DNA of 64,000 bases from Hyalella azteca (lineage: Eukaryota > Arthropoda > Malacostraca > Amphipoda > Hyalellidae): the NCBI RefSeq assembly GCF_000764305.2, contig NW_025934747.1, forward strand, positions 1 to 64,000. The letters run 5' to 3'. Below, piece after piece: positions 11,070 to 20,429 of the stretch. The notes below the pieces were generated by a model that saw nothing but the letters and a program-made list of their open reading frames with translations, was not told the origin of the DNA and made no database searches. How positions within the stretch are numbered: the first letter of the stretch is position 1; each line of letters begins with the position of its first letter. The position numbers were made by a program, and so were the translations under genes.

Positions 11070-11550
11070 ATCTGGTGCGCATCACATTGTTCATCACAGT
11101 GCGCATTACAGAGCACATCACATTGTACATGAGAGTGCGCATCACAGTGCACATCACATTGTACATGAGAGTGCACATCACATTGCACATCACATTGCAC
11201 ATCACATTGCACATCACATTGTACATGACAGTGCGCATCACAGTGCACATCACATTGTAGATCACAGACCACATCACATTGTACATCACAGTGCGCATCA
11301 CAGTGAACATCACATTGTACATGACAGTGCACATCACATTGTAGATCACATTGCACATCACATTGCACATCACATTGCACATCAAATTGTACATCACATT
11401 GTACATCACATTGCACATCACATTGTACATGACAGTGCACATCACATTGTAGATCACAGTGCACATCACATTGTAGATCACATTGCACATCACATTGTAC
11501 ATCACATTGCACATCACATTGCACATCACATTGCACATCACAGTGCGCAT
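11070..11550. repeat. 12-bp satellite array, about 40 copies
   Basis: Variants of CACATCACATTG / TACATCACATTG / CACATCACAGTG fill the interval without spacers. Because 12 is a multiple of 3, long open frames of (CDVQ)n or (CNVM)n appear and should not be read as proteins. The array sits between the minus-strand blocks TLYLDGKR and HHYMVV, which are close neighbours in WDFY3 proteins, so it appears to have expanded inside or beside that exon. Confidence 0.9.
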
Positions 11551-11640
11551 CTCTTGCCGTCCAGGTAGAGGGTGAGGGAGGAGGTCTTGAGGATGGTCCT
11601 GTTGAGGACCACGAAGAGGTGGTGCCAGTGGTCCTCAGTC
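11551..11640 (-). pseudogene. WDFY3/Blue cheese-like exon (ConA-like domain)
   Basis: The minus strand reads DHWHHLFVVLNRTILKTSSL then TLYLDGKR. The WHHL ... LKxS ... LYxDG pattern is that of the concanavalin-like domain of WDFY3/Alfy and Drosophila Blue cheese, large BEACH-domain scaffold proteins of selective autophagy. The C-terminal side runs directly into the 12-bp satellite and meets a TGA in that frame. The N-terminal side is expanded into a 39-bp minisatellite. The block is therefore not a functional exon as assembled. Confidence 0.7.
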
Positions 11641-11808
11641 ACCAAGTCAGGGAAGAGGTGGTGCCAGTGGTCCTCAGTCACCAAGTCAGGGACGAGGTGG
11701 TGCCAGTGGTCCTCAGTCAGCAAGTCAGGGACGAGGTGGTGCCAGTGGTCCTCAGTCAGCAAGTCAGGGACGAGGTGGTGCCAGTGGTCATCAGTCAGCA
11801 AATCAGGG
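11612..11808 (-). repeat. 39-bp minisatellite derived from coding sequence, 5 copies
   Basis: On the minus strand each unit reads PDLVTEDHWHHLF or PDLLTEDHWHHLV, 13 residues in frame. The last copy is the one that continues into the ConA-like exon. The unit is thus a tandem expansion of the exon's own 5' end. Confidence 0.85.
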
Positions 11809-12194
11809 GAAAACAGAAATATTTGGGAAAACATCGAAAATTGTTACATGTGATTTATAAGAAAATATGAGAAACTAATTTTTTTTTATCAATGCAAATA
11901 TGATAAATTCTAATTTGCGTGGTCACATGAGGGCTTAAATTTTAATTCGTGGAAACAAAGATCATCTTTAAGGTGATTTTTTTACATATTTTCCTAAAAT
12001 AAGAGCAACTCAGAAGGACAAGATTCACCGTAACTTCCTCCTTGAATTATCGCTTGGAAAATATCAACTGCAAAGCAGAAATTTGAAGTAAACTAGGGAC
12101 AATACATGTGCATTCATGGTAAAAGAAAATCTATTCATCGAACTTGAGAAGGGACAACCAAATGAATTATTGTATTTTTTACTGTCCCCTCTAG

Positions 12195-12302
12195 CAGGAG
12201 CAGAACCGACCTGCTGGGTCATGGGGCAGGACTGCAGGAGGTGGACAAACCTGCTGGGTCATGGGGCAGGACTGCAGGAGGTGGACAAACCTGCTGGGCC
12301 AT
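12195..12302. repeat. 42-bp tandem repeat, 2-3 copies
   Basis: A unit containing CTGCTGGGTCATGGGGCAGG and ACTGCAGGAGGTGGACAAAC is repeated with almost no change. It is GC-rich like the neighbouring exon fragments and may be another expanded piece of the same minus-strand gene, but no homology is visible. Confidence 0.8.
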
Positions 12303-12334
12303 GAGGGAACCACTCAGGCGGCCTGTGAACAAGT

Positions 12335-12445
12335 CAAAAATATAATAAGACTATAATAATAAGACTTTAATAATAAAACTATAATAATAAGACTATAATA
12401 ATATGACTATATAATAATAAGACTATAATAATAAGACTATAATTA
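12335..12445. repeat. AT-rich short tandem repeat (AATAATAAGACTAT)
   Basis: AATAATAAGACTATAATAAT-type units of 12-15 bp are repeated about eight times with variation. It is low-complexity sequence without coding content. Confidence 0.8.
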
Positions 12446-12710
12446 CTACAATTCTCCTGCTCACCACGGCATAATGATGTGTTCCACTGTCATAATAGGT
12501 TTAAATTTCATCGTATCTTCAATAACAAACAAAATTTAAACTATGATAGTATTATTTTCATCCATAATCGTGAATGAAGGACAATGATAACAAAATCAAA
12601 CAATTATATAAACAAGTAAAAATATCCAGTTCTGGCACGGATTCTGCTCATGATTTTGCGACAGGAATCGCAGGATAAATATTGAAGGCGTGCGACAGTG
12701 CGCGACTCAC

Positions 12711-13045
12711 GAGTACTCGAGCAGCGGCGTCTTAAACGCGGCATGAAACGCGTTCACCACGACATGGTCATCCACGGCCGTGACGTGGCCATCCACAGCC
12801 AAGACGTGGCCATCAGCAGCTGCCGGGGTCGTGATGTGACCATCAGCAGCTGACGGGGTCGTGATGTGACCATCAGCAGCTGCCGGGGTCGTGATGTGAC
12901 CATCAGCAGCTGACGGGGTCGTGATGTGACCATCAGCAGCTGACGGGGTCGTGATGTGACCATCAGCAGCTGACGGGGTCGTGATGTGACCATCAGCAGC
13001 TGACGAGGTCGTGATGTGACCATCAGCAGCTGACGAGGTAGTTGC
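12711..13045 (-). pseudogene. Exon of the WDFY3-like gene containing a 30-bp in-frame repeat
   Basis: The minus strand reads DDHVVVNAFHAAFKTPLLEY(S) followed directly by a donor (GTGAGTCGC). Upstream in the same frame it reads repeated DGHITTPSAA units. I assign it to the WDFY3-like gene by strand, position between two recognised blocks and GC-rich codon use, not by a clear match. Whether this exon is functional cannot be told. Confidence 0.45.
12795..13042 (-). repeat. 30-bp minisatellite, 8 copies
   Basis: The plus-strand unit is CATCAGCAGCTGACGGGGTC followed by GTGATGTGAC, with single-base variants (GACGGGG, GCCGGGG, GACGAGG). In the frame of the adjacent exon it encodes a 10-residue repeat HITTPSAADG. 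A second frame (VTSRPRQLLM) is also open. Confidence 0.9.
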
Positions 13046-13223
13046 ATCGTCAGCGCTGTGCCAGGAGAGGACGGGGTGTGCTAAGGACGTCGCCTAAAAG
13101 GACGCCGTCAGGCTGGAGAGCAGCGAGTGCGCGGGGACGTTAGACGAGGACTTGCGAGGGGAAGAGGACTTGTGGGGGGAGGAGGTCCCTCTGCTTGGGG
13201 ACTCAGCTCTGCTGCCGGAGGGT

Positions 13224-13346
13224 TTACTGCGGAGGGCAGCCCAGTGGGGGCGTCACTTGGGGGGCGTCACTGCCCTGAAGGCGCGTACACGCGTTGTTGA
13301 AGCAGTCAAGCTGCCTCAGCGTCTCAGACAAACTACCGTTGCAGAT
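13224..13346 (-). pseudogene. WDFY3-like exon fragment
   Basis: After a good acceptor (TTTATTTCAG) the minus strand reads ICNGSLSETLRQLDCFNNAC then TRLQGSDAPQ. It resembles the segment that follows 'RYEPAN..FF' in WDFY3 (pattern ..LxDAxRxLxCF..), and it lies directly downstream of the exon with that motif. The frame ends at TAA after PPQ and no clear donor is seen. Confidence 0.5.
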
Positions 13347-13609
13347 CTGAAATAAACAGAAAACGTTCTTGGAATACGAAGTGTAGTGTATATATACACT
13401 ATACAATATTAGCTGATCGAGTCATACCATAGATCTCATCAGGAATCACGGAGCTCGCCATGAAACAAGTAAAGCTTGTCAACATTGTATTTCACTGACT
13501 TTGGTCGCAAAAAATTCTGCAGATTTTAGTAACAAAACAAACATTGTATAGAAGAAAATAATTCATATTCATTATTAATCAAAATATTTGAGAGTAAGAA
13601 AAGTCCGAC

Positions 13610-13846
13610 CTCGGCGCATGGAAGAACTTTGCGTTGGCGGGCTCGTATCGCATGGCGGTGGTGAGACACGAGAAGACGCCCCCTATGAGGGCGAGCAGGA
13701 GTTGGGGGGGCGTGGACGTAAAGGGGGGCGGTGGGAGGTCCTTGAAAGCGTCCCGCATGCCCACGACGACACTCAGCCCCCGCACCAAGCCCCCAACCTT
13801 CCTGAAGACGGTGCGGCTGAGAGTCCCGTAGGCACGTCACCAGCGA
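13610..13846 (-). pseudogene. WDFY3/Blue cheese-like exon with two indels
   Basis: The minus strand reads SLVTCLRDSQ, then in another frame RTVFRKVGGLVRGLSVVVGM, LLLALIGGVFSCLTTAMRYE and PANAKFFHA, and in a third frame EV before a donor (GAG/GTCGGA). The string LRxS..RTVFRKVGGxV ... AMRYEPANxxFF is characteristic of WDFY3 proteins. Recovering it needs removal of one extra C (CAGCCGCACC) and of an extra GC (CATGCGCCGAG). Acceptor TTTCAG lies at 13847. These defects argue for a decayed copy or local sequence errors. Confidence 0.7.
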
Positions 13847-14041
13847 CTGAAACCACCTGAGATAATCTATTGAAATGATTCAATTGATTAGATCAACTCA
13901 AGTTCCTATGCAGATGCTTTGGAATACATTAAACATGTGTTTTCCATAATGGCTTTAATGTAGTTACATGACACTAACATAAAATTAATTTTAAGCGATA
14001 ATTGATGACAATTATGCAATATTAACTGTAACCCCACGCAC

Positions 14042-14308
14042 CCTGAGAACGTCAACTTTAAGCTGGATGAGCTCATCGTGGGTCATGGATTTGTTTCTTC
14101 TGCAGGCTTCTGCCCCAGGAGCGTCAGCATCAGGGGAGATGGCACCACCGCTAGCTCCTTCGTTATCAGCACCAGGGGACACTCCACACTCCACCAGAGG
14201 CAGCACCGTCAGCATAGCAGCTGTCGAGGGCCCTCGAGTTGAGGATGTCCAGGAGAGTCAGTATATCTTCGTCGTTGCCCCCCGCCACGATGAGCAGCTG
14301 GAACACTC
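14042..14308 (-). pseudogene. WDFY3-like exon with a frameshift
   Basis: After acceptor GGTTGCAG the minus strand reads VFQLLIVAGGNDEDILTLLD then ILNSRALDS. A +1 shifted frame then gives MLTVLPLVECGVSPG and ends MTHDELIQLKVDVLR at a donor (CAGG/GTGCGT). Both parts are GC-rich and read like one exon broken by a single-base change. Its position upstream of the RTVFRKVGG exon suits the WDFY3 order, but the match is weaker here. Confidence 0.5.
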
Positions 14309-14539
14309 CTGCAACCATCAACAAATTTACTTCAGCTGATGCTCACATAGATTTATCGATATACACTTATCACCGGCATCAAGATCCTGAGCTATTCCTC
14401 ACCTAGATTCATCACCACGTATGGTAATCACCATTCAAATCAAACATCTGATGAGGTGCCAATCATAAGCCTGCAACTCAATCGAGAACAAGCGACGCCC
14501 AGCATGCAGCAGTGCCAGCGAGAAGCAAACTCTTGAGTC

Positions 14540-14862
14540 TTCACTATAACTGAAGAACCAACACTGTACAGCCAACACTAGTCTAATGAGCCAACACTGT
14601 ACAGCCAACACTACAGCCAACACTGTACAGCCAACACTGTACAGCCAACACTGCACAGCCAACACTAGTCTAATGTGCCAACACTGTGCAGCCAACACTA
14701 GTCTGGACCAACACTGTACAGCCAACACTAGTCTAATGAGCCAACACTGTACAGCCAACACTAGTCTAAGGAACCAACACTGTACAGCCAACACTAGTCT
14801 AAGGAACCAACACTGTACAGCCAACACTAGTCTAATGAGCCAACACTGTAGACACAACAGTC
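14540..14862. repeat. Tandem array, unit about 34-36 bp
   Basis: Units of the type CCAACACTGTACAGCCAACA and CTAGTCTAATGAG occur about eight times with internal deletions. Open frames on both strands (QHCTANTSL, QCWLIRLVLAV) are repeat artefacts. Confidence 0.9.
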
Positions 14863-14989
14863 GGTACTGTAGACTGTACGGTGTACAGTACCAACACAGC
14901 TCAGTACGCTAGAATCTCGCAGTTGAGCGATTCAAAAGAAGACGCAAAAATATCGCGAAACTGCGACTCAGAAGTCGACGCTAATTGGA

Positions 14990-15050
14990 AAGCACCCATC
15001 AGGGCCACCAGCACCCATCAGGGCCACTAGCACCCATCAGTGCCATCAGG
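14990..15050. repeat. Short tandem repeat, about 20 bp x 3
   Basis: AGCACCCATCAGGGCCACCA is followed by two near-copies. Confidence 0.8.
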
Positions 15051-15139
15051 CAACTAAGAATTTATTATCGTAGGACTAACTAGTACATATAATTATTAAT
15101 TGTTAAACTGATGGACACATGAAGAAGTCTACAACCTAC

Positions 15140-15265
15140 TTTGAAGTAAAATTTATAGACTACACCGGCCTCTCGGATAACTCCCGCGTTTTTGCAGGGG
15201 CCTTTTTGGCTCTTAGTATGGAATTTGACGTTGTTGCAGGGTGTCACGAGGCCTGTTGAATTCAT
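15140..15265 (-). CDS. Possible exon, unidentified
   Basis: The minus strand is open with NSTGLVTPCNNVKFHTKSQK then GPCKNAGVIREAGVVYKFYF. The phrase NAGVIREAGVV would suit an armadillo-like repeat upstream in the WDFY3-like gene, but there is no clear acceptor and the match is too short to assign. Confidence 0.25.
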
Positions 15266-15299
15266 CGACGATTTTGAGAAATTATTTTTATATATAAAA

Positions 15300-16260
15300 T
15301 CGTACCAGCAAATATTGTGAATTTTGTTAAGAACTCCAGTCTGGAACCATTTGCCAAGCGCGTGTATATTATAAGTGACTTATATTAGAGTCAATTTCTG
15401 AACGACGTCGTGTGGGTTAATTAACATCAGCTAAGGGGTAAGAAGCTAAGTTTTCACTAGAATTCAATTCCTATAATATGATGAAACATTTCAGTGTAAC
15501 TGTCATAGCTAAATATTAATTGAGTTTTCTGTATCATTTCGATATTGTTATTCCATTGTGTTCATGTAATGTCGATTCTAACGGCCATCAATGATACAGG
15601 TCTTGGCCGGTGGGCGTCTACGTTCTTCAACCACAATAAACTATCTGAGCTTTACAGTCTTTACTCCCCAACATAACACGTGCCGATTAATTATTTACAG
15701 AAGAGGGAAGGCTGCTGTAGCTTCTGAACAACTAGTAGAGAAAACCAACCACCTTCTTCAATGTTAAACTTTACCGGAGTTGAAAAAAAGCAAGTAGAAG
15801 CTAGTCGTAATCGACTTTATGAAAATTATTATTGCTTTTAAATACATATATTAAGTGACATTTAGTCCTATTTGAAGTTTAGTCAGCCTACGGCGATAAA
15901 AAAATTTAGTATCATTGATACAAAGATTGATACGTAACTAGAATTTTCAACTGGCGTGAAAAACGCCTTTCGATTTTCGGGTTCGCCACAAAACTCTGGA
16001 CCAATAATTCTCTGAAGCCTCCAAAATGAATTACTTTGAAGATAGCAACTCATCTCGTGAAGACACAATCTTATTTTTTGTCCAAGATTACATAGGTAAA
16101 CCGGATCAACGACAACGCGTTTAGTTGCCTCTTCATGAGAGTAATTAGATCCAACAATAAACTGAGCTGCAAGAGACCATATACGACTCGACTGGCCAGG
16201 AAAACCGTAACTTTATTTAAAGAAGCGAGTGTGTTGACCTGCAAATTGAACTTCAAGCGA
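15300..16260. other. Stretch without a supported gene
   Basis: AT-rich sequence upstream of the membrane-protein exon. No homology or tandem repeat is evident. Earlier exons or the promoter of the gene at 16275 may lie here, but I cannot place them. Confidence 0.4.
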
Positions 16261-16274
16261 AGAATCATGTCCAG

Positions 16275-16835
16275 AGTACGTATGAGAACAGCAAGCCAGT
16301 GAATTACCCATCTCCTTGGTGTCCAGCAGAGGAGGAGGAGCCTTCAGTAAAGTCGACGTCTGAGAATCGAGAGAGTAGCGAGCACGACCAACCCCACGAC
16401 CCGACAGCTGCAGGAACTTGGCATCCTCAAACTTTCAAGCGAAGGGTGAACGTTTCGTACCTGGGTTCCGTTAGCGGCATTTTCAAGTTGGTGGAAATAT
16501 CGTTGGCTCTAATAGCTTTGATACTAACTGTGACAAGTGAAGCGCAGGGTATAAAGATGATTCATGAAGGCTGTATCATGACTGCACTTACGGTGACTCC
16601 TGTTTTCGTGATCTGCAAATTGTGTTTCATTTCGATCAAAAGTACGTTTGAGGAGGCGATACTCAGTGGAGTTCTTTCGATGTATATGACAGCTGCGGGA
16701 TGCTACATGCTCGCGGAGTATTCGAACAGCAAAGACAACTACTATGCATCGAACGTGGTGCTTGGGATTCTTCTGATCTGTGCTGCTATTGTTCATTTTG
16801 TTGATGGCGCACTAGCTGTACGCAGGAAAAGATAA
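16275..16835 (+). CDS. MARVEL-like four-helix membrane protein, last exon
   Basis: The open frame of about 187 codons starts after a plausible acceptor (CATGTCCAG/AG) and ends in TAA. It has no Met before the conserved part, so the start lies in an upstream exon. An acidic cytosolic N-terminal segment (PAEEEEPSV ... HDQPHDPTAAG) is followed by four hydrophobic segments: GIFKLVEISLALIALILTV, MTALTVTPVFVICKLCFI, ILSGVLSMYMTAAGCYMLA and VLGILLICAAIVHFVDGAL, then the basic end AVRRKR. This layout and the short loops fit MARVEL/CKLF-type tetraspan proteins of membrane apposition and trafficking. The exact family is not recognised. A polyadenylation signal follows 40 bp after the stop. Confidence 0.75.
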   Translation, partial: STYENSKPVNYPSPWCPAEEEEPSVKSTSENRESSEHDQPHDPTAAGTWHPQTFKRRVNVSYLGSVSGIFKLVEISLALIALILTVTSEAQGIKMIHEGCIMTALTVTPVFVICKLCFISIKSTFEEAILSGVLSMYMTAAGCYMLAEYSNSKDNYYASNVVLGILLICAAIVHFVDGALAVRRKR

Positions 16836-16874
16836 ACTCTCCCGTGATGTGAACCTTTTGCTCGTAGTATATGG

Positions 16875-16880
16875 AATAAA
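16875..16880 (+). promoter_or_regulatory. Polyadenylation signal AATAAA
   Basis: AATAAA lies 40 bp after the stop of the MARVEL-like gene. A second AATAAA follows about 40 bp later. Confidence 0.65.
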
Positions 16881-16919
16881 TTATATTGAAATTCCTTTAT
16901 TCATAGACCGAGAATAAAT

Positions 16920-18250
16920 TCGTATAATTTCAATTGATTTCGGCAGTTAGTTGCGCCGTTTATCTTTACTAAAGGCTTCAATAAAACATTTGAACATTCA
17001 TTATGTTGTTGATAATTCTCCGCACTCATCGGTGGACTCGAGAGCGAACCCAAACGAGAAAAATGAAAACACATTTATCTGCAGATTACCTGCACGTAAA
17101 TCTGCCAATAATAAATCCATCAGAATGAACTTGAAATAATCCATTAGTTGCTGTACGTAGCCACGGGCATCATCAGAATGCTCAAAGAAACATTAAAAAT
17201 GCTAAATGCGCACTAATTAAAATTTTAACGAACTAAAAAATTTTGACACCGCTCAAAATCCAGGACAAATTCGAGGCCTACCGTAAAGTGCCGATGTGGT
17301 TAACGCGCGTTGGAGCGTATCGAGATCATATAACTTCGTTTTAAATTTGGCAAGATTATTTTTGATTCGAAAAACTTAAGCTTGGTAAATCTGTTATGAA
17401 GATTCGTGAATTCATTCTAAAAATTTATCCCATAATTGTCGAAAGTGTGTTAAAGATCCGTAAATTACTGCGACTCTAGCTTAATTTGATTGTATTAAAA
17501 TATTTGAAAGAAGTCAGGTAGCATATCATCCTTCAAATCATTTGCTACAAATATTACTAATATATATGATCAAAGATGAATAAAAATACGCAAATTAGGA
17601 AGTCAATTTTGTAGGAGATAAATTCTTTTATGAAAGTGTTGCCTAATACACATTTACTCGTAGATATTACCTCAGAGATTCAGTTGCATTTCTGCCGCTA
17701 CGGATCGAGGTTGTTTGGTAGTGGTTCTTGTGTATGTAAGCAGAACTCCACTTGGTCAAGATGGATTAACCTGAAAATATTTAAATCAGCATCATGGATC
17801 ATTCTTTTCGAGGTAAGACCAAACACGCGATTGGTGAATTCTCGTGTATTTGCAAGTGTTTTACGAAAAATACTCTACTAGCTAGCCTACTTCCTAGCTA
17901 CTTGAGTTTGCTTCTACCGTAGCTACATACTAATACGGTAATACCATCATTCCATTTCCAATGAGTGAATGAATGATCCGTTTAATTAAATTTCTTCAAA
18001 TTTCAACGTTCTCAACCAGACGAAGTACCATATTATAATCGCCGTATATCTTTTGTCTTTCTTGTAGAATTGTAAATCTCGTCTCGTATCTATCCTGCCC
18101 CACCGGCCACTAAGCCATTGATTAGGTATTTCGTTGTGTTGTACCTATTTGGGTTGGGGCTATTCCACTACAAACTAGTAAAAATGATCAAATTTAAGGA
18201 CATAATGGCTCTGAATTTAAATTTAATTTTTTAAATGAAAGATTTCCATT
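16920..18250. other. Stretch without a supported gene
   Basis: AT-rich, with only short open frames. Nothing recognisable was found. Confidence 0.5.
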
Positions 18251-18348
18251 TCCAACTTTTTCCCACAAGGCAATCATGACAATCTTTATTCTTTGGTGAG
18301 AGGCAATCTTTGGTCAGACACAACCATGGCAATATTTGGTGAGACAAT

Positions 18349-18413
18349 CATGGCAATCTTTGGTGAGAGAGAATTTCAAAACCAAAGATTGTCTCTCACC
18401 AAAGATTGCCATG
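18349..18413. repeat. Inverted repeat, 22-bp perfect arms
   Basis: CATGGCAATCTTTGGTGAGAGA (18349-18370) is followed after 21 nt by its exact reverse complement (18392-18413). Further direct copies of GGCAATCTTTGGTGAGA occur at 18300-18348. It could form a hairpin and looks like the remains of a foldback element. Confidence 0.9.
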
Positions 18414-18489
18414 CCATGTTTTTGTCTCACCAAAGATACAAAAAATGTAACTCAGTACTCACTGCAGTGAGTGACAGAAAGCGCATTTT

Positions 18490-18605
18490 CTCCTCGATGA
18501 AAACATGAAGTCACGGACGGACAGACAGACGGGCAGAAGGATAGACGGACAGACGGACATGGCAAGCACAATAGCGCATTTTTTCATAAATGAGAAAATG
18601 CGCTA
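18490..18605. repeat. GACGGACAGACAG simple repeat followed by a hairpin
   Basis: A run of GGACGGACAGACAGACGGGC-type units is followed by TAGCGCATTTTTTCATAAATGAGAAAATGCGCTA, an inverted repeat with arms of about 11 bp. GCGCATTTTCTC also occurs before the run (18481), so the whole is a small repeat element. Confidence 0.7.
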
Positions 18606-18855
18606 AAAAATAAAACAGTGAAAAGAAAACATGTCAAGACAATGTAATTATTATGCAAAATGATATTGCTAAAACTTTGCACAAGCACGATTTTAGCACA
18701 TGTCACTGAAAGTTCTATCAAACGCTTATGGCTACATCAATCTGTCTGATTTTTGGTGGAGAGATGCAGAAAAAGGTAGGGAACGAATTCTGACCTTTCA
18801 AAAATTTTTAACTCTATTACTTTTCGAGTTACAGCCATTCAAAGTTGGGTATCGT

Positions 18856-18877
18856 TTTTTTGGGACACCCTGTATAC
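18856..18877. mobile_element. Mariner-type end remnant
   Basis: TTTTTTGGGACACCCTGTATA matches the typical end of arthropod mariner/IS630 elements (CAGGGTGTCCCAAAAAA in reverse). No transposase was found next to it. Confidence 0.5.
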
Positions 18878-19653
18878 ACACATAAGGAATACATTGAAAA
18901 TGTGAATGAAGTGTTTTCTTCTGCAAATCTTCAGTGCCTTCTTGCAAATGAATACCACATTGGCACTAGAACCTTCCAACTGTTTCTCATGTATGTACCA
19001 TATACAAATATAATAATTATTCCCTCTATATATGAGTCTTTTGCTTTGTTATATTATTCACTCCTTTTGACACATTAGCTTCTTTCAACTGTTCATTTGT
19101 TAAAATCAATATAGTCAATGCCTGATGATGCACTTGGTGGCAAAATCAGAGTCATATCACTCTGCATGGTTTTCCCTTTTCAATTCAATTGTTGGCCAGT
19201 TCCTTTTCACTAAAGTCTACTGTCACTGTTGACTTTTTTTGGAGGCATGACCGAGGTTTATTATTACTGAAATGAAGCCCAAAAAGGCACTAAAATAAGA
19301 TGGATGTGAACAGATAGGTATATAACATCTGATCAAGGCATGATCTTCTACACGAGTGTGTGTTATGTCTTCTGGGAAGTTGGGTCACATGCCTTGTAAT
19401 TACGCATTAGTTCTTAATTAATTGAATATTTTTGTTTACAGGGGTAAATTCATATCTAATGTTTTTTTTATACATTCTCAACCCAAACCTTTACTAATTA
19501 AGGCTCTGCTTGTTTATTTGTCCCCTCAGGGGGGACTTCTGACGTGTGTCTGTGCTCGTCAGAAGTCCTATGGGATTTCGCGTTCCTAGGGGGATTGTTC
19601 CTGAGCGCCCCACCGCTGAGCTCGCGATGTCTGACTGCAGGTCTCAGTTGTGG

Positions 19654-19715
19654 GGTTAAGTTATTATGTAGGCAGGATTCCTTACATTAAGTTATTATGT
19701 AGGCAGGATTCCTTG
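19654..19715. repeat. 30-bp tandem duplication
   Basis: TTAAGTTATTATGTAGGCAG followed by GATTCCTT is present twice in a row. Confidence 0.85.
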
Positions 19716-20429
19716 CATTTCCCTTCTCTGTCTCTCTCGTGCGGGCGGCCGACGTCCCGTGTAAGCGACCTCTTGTTCGACTGTCTTCGTTTCTGTTGCT
19801 TTTCACCTGTCCCTCCTTGTCACTTCGTCTCTTTGAGATGCTAACGCTGTTTCCTTCAAGCCAGCTTCAGCGGGCTGGACAATTGAGACCTTCCGCCCCT
19901 TGTGGGTGATGAATAATTGAGACCTTCCACCTCCATGGTGATGTTCATCTTGACTTTCGGTGCGAGATAGCTAAATAGCTGAAGCGCTAGTAAACATTTG
20001 GCCACTAAACTAACTAACTAAACTTGTTTATTTGTTTCAGAGCTTGTAGATTAATTGGCTGGTTATTTATTCCTTTCTGAAAGAAGGAAATGATTGCATT
20101 GTTGCTGCCACAATTTTCTAAACTTTTTCACTGTAGAGATAACCGAGTTGGTGCTAAGTACTATCACTATTTCCATCCTGTTACAGCATGCATGAACGCT
20201 GCTTGCTCACAGCATACACCTGTTGTCTTGACTGCACAGCACATGCAAGCTTAATTCTTTTGGGTGTTGCTATAAAAGGCACATGCTTGGTGTATTTGTG
20301 CAGTTTTCCATTGCCAGTTGTATGGATACCTGCTTATGTTATTATGGAGCATGATGTTGTTCCCAAAGTTCATGTCACGCCAGGATACCTGCGCTGCGCA
20401 GGAAAGTCACCTCCCAAGCTGGCTCTGAC

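Noticed and set aside
10858..11568. Open frames of 169-230 codons with CDVQ, CNVM or AHHI repeats
   Set aside because: A 12-bp satellite keeps several frames open on both strands. The low complexity and simultaneous openness show that they are artefacts.
14435..14912. Hydrophobic repeat protein (QCWLIRLVLAV) on the minus strand
   Set aside because: It is a translation of the 34-36-bp tandem array. The opposite strand is equally open.
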